Shown: one piece after another, positions 54,417 through 61,681 of the stretch
How positions within the stretch are numbered: the stretch's first letter is position 1
Layout: the number at the start of each line of letters is the position of its first letter
Assembly (NCBI GenBank): GCA_014323675.1
Contig: JACONN010000006.1
Span: 992,001-1,056,000, forward strand
DNA length: 64,000 bases
From: Hormoscilla sp. GM7CHS1pb
GTDB lineage: Bacteria > Cyanobacteriota > Cyanobacteriia > Cyanobacteriales > Desertifilaceae
Reading direction: 5' to 3'
The notes under the pieces: generated by a model
Seen by the model: the letters and a program-made list of their open reading frames with translations, nothing else
Told to the model about the DNA's origin: nothing
The model's database searches: none
Program-made: the position numbers and the translations under genes

Positions 54417-55262
54417 ATGAACTTTGACACTATCCAAGAACTAACTGAAACTTTTGAAGACCATGCCCAGCAGACTGAAAACGGGGTTGAGTATTGGCTA
54501 GCTCGCGACCTCCAGTACCTTTTGGGTTATACGGAGTGGCGTAATTTTACTGCCGTGGTTACGAAAGCAAAAACTGCCTGTGAGGTGTCCGGTCACACTG
54601 TCGCTGACCATTTTGTTGACGTTAACAAAATGGTCAAACTAGGCTCTGGAAGCCAGCGAAAGGTTGATGACATTATGCTGACCCGCTATGCTTGCTATCT
54701 GATTGCTCAGAATGGCGACCCGAGAAAAGAGGAAATCGCTTTCGCTCAGACATACTTTGCGATCCAGACCCGACGGGCGGAGTTAATCGAACAGCGGATA
54801 CTAGAAGCAGAACGGGTTTCAGCCCGGAAGAAGCTATCAGCAACGGAGGCGGAGCTTTCTAAAGTAATCTACGAGCAGACAGGGGGGAATCAAAATTTTG
54901 CACCGATCCGCAGCAAGGGCGATCGGGCGCTGTTTGGTAAATCTACTCAAGCGATGAAAGCCCAGTGGAAGGTACCAGATAAGCGACCCTTGGCAGATTT
55001 TGCGCCTACGATTATTTTGAAAGCAAAGGACTTTGCAACCGAAATTACAATTTTTAATTCTCGGGAGAATAGACTTGCTACGAAGGAAGCGATATCGTCG
55101 GAGCATATTACCAACAATGAGGCGGTGCGTGCAACGTTATTAGAGCGGGGTATCCGACCAGAGTCGCTACCTCCAGCAGAAGATGTGAAGAAGGTAGAAC
55201 GTCGTTTAACTTCGGATAAAAAAAAGTATTTGAAAAATCCTGAAACTTTGGATGTTAATTAA
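54417..55262 (+). CDS. dinD: DNA-damage-inducible protein D
   Basis: 281 residues. The DinD pattern is clear: GVEYWLARDLQYLLGYTEWR, then MLTRYACYLIAQNGDPRKEE, FAQTYFAIQTRRAEL, and a C-terminal AFSS-like region (LATKEAISSEHITNNEAVRA, LERGIRPESLPPAEDVKKVE). In E. coli DinD is LexA-regulated and modulates RecA. I could not place a LexA box upstream. It is a single gene between two non-coding gaps. Confidence 0.9.
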   Translation: MNFDTIQELTETFEDHAQQTENGVEYWLARDLQYLLGYTEWRNFTAVVTKAKTACEVSGHTVADHFVDVNKMVKLGSGSQRKVDDIMLTRYACYLIAQNGDPRKEEIAFAQTYFAIQTRRAELIEQRILEAERVSARKKLSATEAELSKVIYEQTGGNQNFAPIRSKGDRALFGKSTQAMKAQWKVPDKRPLADFAPTIILKAKDFATEITIFNSRENRLATKEAISSEHITNNEAVRATLLERGIRPESLPPAEDVKKVERRLTSDKKKYLKNPETLDVN

Positions 55263-55414
55263 TAGTTTTCTCTCGATATGAGTGCCTTGTTTTGATCCTT
55301 GATTGTGTAGTCTAACAATAGGGTAGAAAATTGTCAACATTTTTATAATATGACAAATATACTAAGAGAGCATTTCCAGATGTTGGCACGGTACAACCGC
55401 CTGGCAAATCTAAT

Positions 55415-56134
55415 TTAGTAGGAAATCTCTTGGCGATCGCCGAAAAACTTCCCACTCAGTTCGGGTCCAGCTTCCGTGGCTAACCAAATGGCTGTATCTG
55501 CCCCTTCTTCAGGCGATCGGGTAGCCGCCGCACCACCCATATCCGTCCGTACCCAACCCGGACACATGGCATAAACCGCAATGCCTTGCGATCGCAGGGT
55601 ATCTGCTAACATAATAGTAGTGCCATTGAGGGCAAGTTTGGACAAACCATAAGCTGCTGGTACGCTAGCAGACAAACTGTCTAACTGACCGTATTTGCTG
55701 GAAATATTAATAATGCGCGCTGCGGGGGCTTTTGCGAGTAGGGGGAGAAAAGCTTGGGTAACACTCACTGCACCAAAAGCATTAGTATGCATCGTCAGAT
55801 CCAACATATCGCGAGAAATGTTGAGCAAGTTGAGTCCCCGATCGGGTAAAATGCCAGCATTATTGATCAGCACATCCAGGCGATCGCATGACCGAGTTAA
55901 AGCCTGTGCGGCCAGGAAAATACTCCGATCGTCAGTAACATCAAGTTGCATCGCTGCAATGCGCGAGTCAGGGGATTTTAACTGGGCCGCTGCCTCTTTG
56001 CCTTTGGCGAGCGATCGGGTTGCTATAATCACGTCAAAGCCTAAATTTATTAATCCTTTACAGATCGCAAAACCGATGCCTTTATTGCCACCTGTAACTA
56101 GAGCTGTTTTTCCCTTATATTGTGCATTCATCAT
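55415..56134 (-). CDS. SDR-family NAD(P)-dependent oxidoreductase (carbonyl-reductase-like)
   Basis: 239 residues. Cofactor motif ALVTGGNKGIGFAICKGL, NNAG at LDVLINNAGILP, catalytic Ser in IINISSKYGQLDS and YxxxK in YGLSKLAL, and PGWVRTDMGG. Extended loop after the Ser is like animal carbonyl reductases. The substrate is unknown. Likely alone; it converges on dinD and diverges from the repeat zone near 56200. The start at 56134 follows a GGAGATAGATG, giving a good ribosome site. Confidence 0.92.
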   Translation of the reverse strand: MMNAQYKGKTALVTGGNKGIGFAICKGLINLGFDVIIATRSLAKGKEAAAQLKSPDSRIAAMQLDVTDDRSIFLAAQALTRSCDRLDVLINNAGILPDRGLNLLNISRDMLDLTMHTNAFGAVSVTQAFLPLLAKAPAARIINISSKYGQLDSLSASVPAAYGLSKLALNGTTIMLADTLRSQGIAVYAMCPGWVRTDMGGAAATRSPEEGADTAIWLATEAGPELSGKFFGDRQEISY

Positions 56135-56225
56135 CTATCTCCTGATTTTAAAAGCGATCGCTACTCTTATTATACCATATAGCAAGACGCAAGACTTTTT
56201 TATTATTAAGTTCATTCCCTGCCAG

Positions 56226-56270
56226 CCAGAAACCCGGTTTCTAGAAGAAGCCGGGTTTCTTAACATCTGA
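56226..56270. terminator. AGAAACCCGGTTTCT hairpin
   Basis: AGAAACCCGGTTTCTAGAAG and a second GAAGCCGGGTTTCTT nearby form overlapping palindromes, widespread in cyanobacteria. They lie after the aldo/keto reductase gene end and could terminate it. Confidence 0.5.
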
Positions 56271-56281
56271 TGATAATGGTA

Positions 56282-57325
56282 TTATTTTCTGGGGTTATCA
56301 ATCAGTTTCAGCGACCCCCCAAAGGCAAAATCCTGCACCATCGAACTCTTGAGGAAATCATGGGGAAATCCTAAGAATATCGCACTGACTTCATCCAAGC
56401 GCTGCATTTGTTCTGGGGTTAACTCGAACTCCAAGCAGGCAATATTTTCCTCTACCTGCTTGACCTTGCGAGATCCGATTATCGGAATAATACCGCCCTT
56501 TTGCCGCAACCAGTTCAATGCTACTTGGGAAGGTGCGCGTCCGATTTCTGCTGCTATTTTTACCACTTCCTCGGCAATTGTCAAGTCCCGATCGCTCACT
56601 TTCATCCCTTCCAGACTTTCTAATCGCTTGGACTCAGAAGCGGCAGTTTCTTGAGGATTTTTATTGTATTTACCTGTCAAAACCCCACCGCCTAGAGGAC
56701 TCCAAGCAGTCACGCCAATTTCCAAGGCACTTGCCATCGGTAACAAGTCTCGTTCCGGAGTCCGTTCTCGCAAGGAATATTCAATTTGCAAGCCGATAAA
56801 AGATGTCCAACCTCGCAGACTGGCGATCGTATTTGCTTGAGAAATAATCCAAGCAGGAGTATCGGAAATGCCGATATAAAGCACCTTACCGGCGCGGACT
56901 AAATCGTCAAACGATCGCATGACTTCTTCCACGGGGGTAGTAAAATCCCAAGCATGCAACCACAGCAGATCGATATAGTCCACTTGCAGGCGTTTCAAGC
57001 TAGCTTCCACTGCTTGTACCATATTTTTGCGATGGTTACCGCCAGCATTCACTTCGCCATTGCCCGTATTGAGACTGTATTTGGTGGCCACAACCCATTT
57101 GGCGCGATCGGCGGCAATAAAGTCCCCAAGATATTTTTCGCTCGTACCATTAGTATAAAGGTTAGCGGTATCGATAAAATTACCGCCCGCCTGAGCAAAA
57201 GCATCAAATACTTTGCGACTTTCCTCATAGTCAGAACCCCAACCCCAGTCTTCTCCAAAGGTCATCGTCCCGAGACAGAGTTCCGATACGCGCAGTCCGC
57301 TTTTCCCCAATAATTTGTAACGCAT
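56282..57325 (-). CDS. aldo/keto reductase
   Basis: 347 residues from ATG 57323-57325 (MRYKLLGKSGLRVSELCLGT). AKR residues: D in FIDTANLYTNG, K in VVATKYSLNT, H in LLWLHAWD, and a C-terminal IGSRKVKQVEENI. It probably uses NADPH to reduce aldehydes or ketones; the substrate is unknown. The frame is open to 57379, but those 18 residues come from a repeat. Confidence 0.92.
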   Translation of the reverse strand: MRYKLLGKSGLRVSELCLGTMTFGEDWGWGSDYEESRKVFDAFAQAGGNFIDTANLYTNGTSEKYLGDFIAADRAKWVVATKYSLNTGNGEVNAGGNHRKNMVQAVEASLKRLQVDYIDLLWLHAWDFTTPVEEVMRSFDDLVRAGKVLYIGISDTPAWIISQANTIASLRGWTSFIGLQIEYSLRERTPERDLLPMASALEIGVTAWSPLGGGVLTGKYNKNPQETAASESKRLESLEGMKVSDRDLTIAEEVVKIAAEIGRAPSQVALNWLRQKGGIIPIIGSRKVKQVEENIACLEFELTPEQMQRLDEVSAIFLGFPHDFLKSSMVQDFAFGGSLKLIDNPRK

Positions 57326-57811
57326 TGTTGTTTTTCCTCCAAGTTGCGTAGGGCGGGCGGTGAGCCTGCCCTGGTCCAAAACGTAGGGCGGGCGGTGAGC
57401 CTGCCCGTCAGTTGTCAGTAGACGCTATCCCCGAAATACTCTTGAAATCAAAATGTTATAAACACTTGCATTTTGGGGTATGAGATCATTTTCGTACATT
57501 ATAATGATATTAGTCGGTTTTAACTCATATCTTGCACGATTCGCAACTAGAGGCGGAGCCTCAAGAGCGCGTTCCCCGGCGGAGCCAGGGAACGAGGGGA
57601 AAAGGCTTTCTCTATAACTATAAGGATTTTAGTCGGTTTTCAACCGACTTGGCGCCTCGAAACCTGGCTCCCGCCTGGGAACGCAGGGGTTTGAACCCAC
57701 GGCGGGCCATGAGGCTAATCCAACGCCAAAAAAGATTACAGCGTTTCTCATAGTCATGAGGTACAGCATCCAGGGATGAAAGTGATATCAATGCTTTCAC
57801 TGTACCTCACA
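57326..57811. other. repeat-rich gap
   Basis: Two 25-bp direct repeats (57347-57371 and 57382-57406, CGTAGGGCGGGCGGTGAGCC). Also GAGGCGGAGCCTC with GTTCCCCGGCGGAGCCAGGGAAC (57545-57596), and a diverged copy of the two-hairpin repeat at 57627-57708. No gene. Confidence 0.7.
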
Positions 57812-59971
57812 TTATTGAGAAGTGCTATATACAGATAAATTTTCCTGAGAAAAAAGTACGGCGGCATTCACCAAACCCAACAAGGGACCAGTTTGATCCT
57901 GTCCGTTCGTGGCCAGATCGCTGTGACAAAGATACAGGCGATCGTCCACTCGGGCCAGCAAATCCTGCAAAATTCGCGGCAACCGCTTTTCATCCGCTTC
58001 GGTCTCGTCTTCTGATGTCCAAGGGCGTCCTAATCTATCTTGGAGAAACAAAGGCGCAGCAAATAAGGTAGCCGCACCGCCCTTGAGCCAGAGGGGCGAA
58101 CTAGCATCGATCCAAAAATGCCATCGATGGCGGCGACGAGTCGATCGATACTGGAAGATATTGGTCAGAGTCACAGCACGACTTTGGGGCCCCATCGGAC
58201 GCACGGGGAACGGATTAGCAGTCACGGTCCCCTGACGCAGCAGCTGAATAAATCTGCCCACAATCTGATGATAACCGGGCTTGGTTGGTTCGTACCATGA
58301 GTCCTTCATCCGGGCAGCAACTTCCCAGTAATGCTGGGCCGTTTCCATCAATTCCCGAATGGCTGCTACTTGATCGTAGGGGAGGTTGCTACCTTTCCAC
58401 AAAAATTGCTGAATGGCTCGATCGAGAAACACGATCGGACTGGGAACCAGGCGACCTAAAAGCTGCTGCTGTTGGATCTCAATCCATTCTAAAATCCGAT
58501 TATAGGTCTGGGTGGCTCGATGTCCTAATCTGTCCCAGCGGGGAAAGGAGTCAACTGGTAATAACCGGGGACGATCGGGATCTGGAGCATAGCAATAGTC
58601 TGCCAGTAAACCCGCTCGTACTGGGTCAATTCTGGTCATGGCCAGCAGTGGTGGATGGGAATCAGCGATCGGTTCTTGACTCAGGACTACCAGCATTTCC
58701 GCCACGGCATCTCGGTCTAGCAGCCGTCCCCATCCCGGATAAACTAAAGCCAGGAGGGTGAGTAAGGCGCGAATCAGGGGTGAAGCAGTCAGGGGTCGCT
58801 GATCGTTGAGCAATTCGATGGCAATTCCAGCTTTGGTGAGGATCTCGGTTAGGGTATAGCGGGTGATCGCGTCCACCCCTGGTAGAATCACGGCAATATC
58901 CTCTGGCTGCACCTGGCCCTGCTTTACTTCGTGAATAATCGCCTCGGCAGTATGCCGCAACAGCTGCGATCGGGATATAGTTTGAATGGACTGTACGGTC
59001 ATGGCAGGCAAGGCCACGGCGGGTGCAAACCCTCCACCCACCAACTCCATGCACCCAGCACTCAATTGGGGTGCCAAACCGCTGACTGGTTCCGATGCCA
59101 GGTTTTCTACTTGACAGCGCGAGGCCAGATTCTCCATATATAGGGGGTCGGCACCCAAACCCTGTCGGATCCCCCCAGTCGGATTATAAGTAAAGACCCC
59201 TACTGCCCCCTCCGCGAGCAGGAATTCAAATAACATCCGGGCGATCGCGGGATACTCGTCCACATCATCTGCCAGCAGCAAACGGTAGCGGTTAGTTAAA
59301 TACTGCTGATAAGTGCGATCGGGCAATAGGTGACGCCAATAGAGTTCGGAAACGATCCCGTAGGTGAGGAAACCCCGAGAAAGGCACCAACTCCGCCAGC
59401 GTATGAGCAACTCTCCCATAGATTGCCAGAGTCCAGGACCACCGGGGAAATCCACCAATCCCTGTTCTAGAATAATGGGAATATCCGATAATGGCGTCCC
59501 ACTCGCAGCGGCCAGGGAAAGCAAGTCCAGAGTGCGGCGCACTATACGATACTCGCTCACCCCTTCCATCCGCAGGACTCCCGAGTCCAATTCCTGACGC
59601 CATAGCTGGGTCGCCAATTCCTGCTCGGTTTCCGGGCGCAGGCGCACCGCAAATTGGGCCGGAAGTTGCAGGCGATCGATCAACAGAGGCCAGAATAACT
59701 GCACTTGCTCCAGAAAAAACCCCAGGGGAGTCTTGGCATGAACTGGATACCTTCCCGCCGTGACCTGGACCATGCGATCGGCCAAATCGATCCGGTTATC
59801 TCCAATGGCCGCCAACGCCAACACCGCCGTTAACTGGGACTGTTGCTGCAGCAACAGTCCCAACTTCTCCACCAGGCGAGTTGTCTTGCCACTGCGGCTA
59901 TAGCCAGTAATCCAAACTGAATCAGTAGACACGATCGTCCCAGTCGCTAATTTTTTGCTATTATTATCCAT
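57812..59971 (-). CDS. UvrD/RecB-like helicase-related protein (cyanobacterial recombinase family)
   Basis: 719 residues. Walker A GYSRSGKTTRLVEKL is at about 23-37; later LLLADDVDEYPAIARMLFEF (Walker B-like) and AVILPGVDAITRYTLTEILT with AGIAIELLNDQRPLTASPL, the domain 2 pattern of AddB/RecB-type proteins. The end lacks a clear nuclease motif. Probably DNA recombination or repair; single gene, divergent from pcxA with a 53-nt gap, so they may share a regulatory region. Confidence 0.8.
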   Translation of the reverse strand: MDNNSKKLATGTIVSTDSVWITGYSRSGKTTRLVEKLGLLLQQQSQLTAVLALAAIGDNRIDLADRMVQVTAGRYPVHAKTPLGFFLEQVQLFWPLLIDRLQLPAQFAVRLRPETEQELATQLWRQELDSGVLRMEGVSEYRIVRRTLDLLSLAAASGTPLSDIPIILEQGLVDFPGGPGLWQSMGELLIRWRSWCLSRGFLTYGIVSELYWRHLLPDRTYQQYLTNRYRLLLADDVDEYPAIARMLFEFLLAEGAVGVFTYNPTGGIRQGLGADPLYMENLASRCQVENLASEPVSGLAPQLSAGCMELVGGGFAPAVALPAMTVQSIQTISRSQLLRHTAEAIIHEVKQGQVQPEDIAVILPGVDAITRYTLTEILTKAGIAIELLNDQRPLTASPLIRALLTLLALVYPGWGRLLDRDAVAEMLVVLSQEPIADSHPPLLAMTRIDPVRAGLLADYCYAPDPDRPRLLPVDSFPRWDRLGHRATQTYNRILEWIEIQQQQLLGRLVPSPIVFLDRAIQQFLWKGSNLPYDQVAAIRELMETAQHYWEVAARMKDSWYEPTKPGYHQIVGRFIQLLRQGTVTANPFPVRPMGPQSRAVTLTNIFQYRSTRRRHRWHFWIDASSPLWLKGGAATLFAAPLFLQDRLGRPWTSEDETEADEKRLPRILQDLLARVDDRLYLCHSDLATNGQDQTGPLLGLVNAAVLFSQENLSVYSTSQ

Positions 59972-60024
59972 TGTAATCTCAAGTTATACAACCAGATAGC
60001 AATTCGCCAAAGTGCAATTTTCCC

Positions 60025-61383
60025 ATGACAACTTCCAATTTTACCAAGACGATCGCGTTTGGCTTTCGCGCCGCCAATCAGTGGTTATGGCTGACGCCGA
60101 CCCGATCGCTTGATGAGGCTTATGAGGCAGCATTAAAAATCAAAGCCCTGGAAGACGAGCATTTTAATGGGGACAAGATATTTCCTGACAGAAGCGGTAA
60201 CAGCCCGATCGTTGCTAATTATTGTCGCCGCGAACTCAACAACAACTTAACTGCTGCGAAAATCCGCCTAGGGGAATTCAAAATCAGTAGTAATTTGATC
60301 GATATTTTCTCTCCGAAAAATATTTGGGCCGAGAAGGAACCGGGGAACCGGACAGTAATCCTCCGAGAAAAATCAGCCATCACCCTAGAAAAGTTAAAAT
60401 TAATTGATGAAGTGCTAGCCCGGTACCGTCCCGCCCAAAAGCAGTTTGCCAGAAATAGAGAATCTCAAACTTTCGTCTCAGTTGAGAATGGATCCGCCAA
60501 GAAAGCGCTAATCGAAAAGCAGTCCTTAAATAATCAGTTAAAACCGCCTCCTAGCTTAGAGGAACTTGCCGGTGCTGAAACAATTTCTGCTCGAGGAAGT
60601 TTCTTGCCCAGGTCGATTTTGGGAACTTTGAAAAGAGTTCAAAAAGAATTAGATCCGAAGACAGAAGAAGAAGTAGTTGAAAGATTTAGAGTTTCTAAAT
60701 TCAAGACAATCATTTCCCTGCGATTTATTTTATTAGCAATTCTGATTCCTCTTTTGACTCAACAGATATGTCATAATTTTCTGGTGGGACCAGTTGTAGA
60801 TAGATTCAAAGAACAGGAAAGTTTTGCCACATTTATTAACGAGGAAATGGAAGAAGAAGCTTTCATGGACTTGGAAAAGTTTGAGAAAAAAATCAAATTT
60901 GAAATCTTAACTGGGCAGTTGCCTAAATTATCAGAGTCGGAGATAGAAGCAGAGTTACAACACAAGGTTGAAGAAATTGAAGTAGAATACCGCGATCGCA
61001 GTGCGAATGCGATCGAAAACATTTTCTCGGATATATTCTCCTTTGTAGCATTCGGGTTAGTGATCTGGACAAGCAAGCGAGAGATCGCAGTGTTGAAGTC
61101 TTTCATGGACGATCTGATATATGGATTAAGTGATAGTGCGAAAGCTTTTATCATCATCTTGTTTACAGATATGTTTGTGGGTTTCCACTCGGCCCATGGT
61201 TGGGAAGTAATTCTAGAAGTAATATCCAGACATTTGGGACTGCCAGCAAGTCGGAACTTTATCTTTTTGTTTATTGCCACCTTTCCCGTAATTTTGGATA
61301 CCATCTTTAAGTATTGGATTTTCCGATATCTCAACCGCATATCTCCTTCAGCGGTCGCTACCTACAAGGAGATGAATGAGTAA
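60025..61383 (+). CDS. pcxA: proton extrusion protein PcxA (CemA family)
   Basis: 452 residues. A long soluble N-terminus (TPTRSLDEAYEAALKIKALE, IKALEDEHFNGDKIFPDRSG) is followed by the CemA-type membrane part: ILLAILIPLLTQQICHNFLV, IFSFVAFGLVIWTSKREI, then HSAHGWEVILEVISRHLGLP and FIFLFIATFPVILDTIFKYW, ending in YLNRISPSAVATYKEMNE. PcxA is needed for light-induced proton extrusion at the cytoplasmic membrane. The family call is strong; exact transmembrane limits are approximate. Confidence 0.94.
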   Translation: MTTSNFTKTIAFGFRAANQWLWLTPTRSLDEAYEAALKIKALEDEHFNGDKIFPDRSGNSPIVANYCRRELNNNLTAAKIRLGEFKISSNLIDIFSPKNIWAEKEPGNRTVILREKSAITLEKLKLIDEVLARYRPAQKQFARNRESQTFVSVENGSAKKALIEKQSLNNQLKPPPSLEELAGAETISARGSFLPRSILGTLKRVQKELDPKTEEEVVERFRVSKFKTIISLRFILLAILIPLLTQQICHNFLVGPVVDRFKEQESFATFINEEMEEEAFMDLEKFEKKIKFEILTGQLPKLSESEIEAELQHKVEEIEVEYRDRSANAIENIFSDIFSFVAFGLVIWTSKREIAVLKSFMDDLIYGLSDSAKAFIIILFTDMFVGFHSAHGWEVILEVISRHLGLPASRNFIFLFIATFPVILDTIFKYWIFRYLNRISPSAVATYKEMNE

Positions 61384-61681
61384 TGGAAAATTTATCGTTC
61401 CCTAGATCCGGGAACAGGCTGCGCTATGCCAGAGGCGGAGCCTCAATACTTCTCAGTTTACTTTGCTATTTGACTTGGTATTGGCAAGAGGACTTTCGCC
61501 ATTTGCGAGTAACATGTACGAACCATGTAGGGGCGAAGCTAAGGGGCGACAATCTATGACATAAATCGACAAATTACCTTCCCGAATGCTAGCGCTAAAC
61601 GCCCCCGCCAAATCCTTTTGAGCGCACCGGGTTGATGGTAAAGTTCTGCTTGATTGCTACCCCCTACCGCCTTCATAATTA
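61384..61681. other. gap with GC-rich hairpins
   Basis: GTTCCCTAGATCCGGGAAC and AGAGGCGGAGCCTC near 61400-61445, of the same type as at 57545. No gene or clear terminator. Confidence 0.5.

Noticed and set aside
57532..57753. 73-codon plus-strand ORF
   Set aside because: It is made of GAGGCGGAGCC and two-hairpin repeats.
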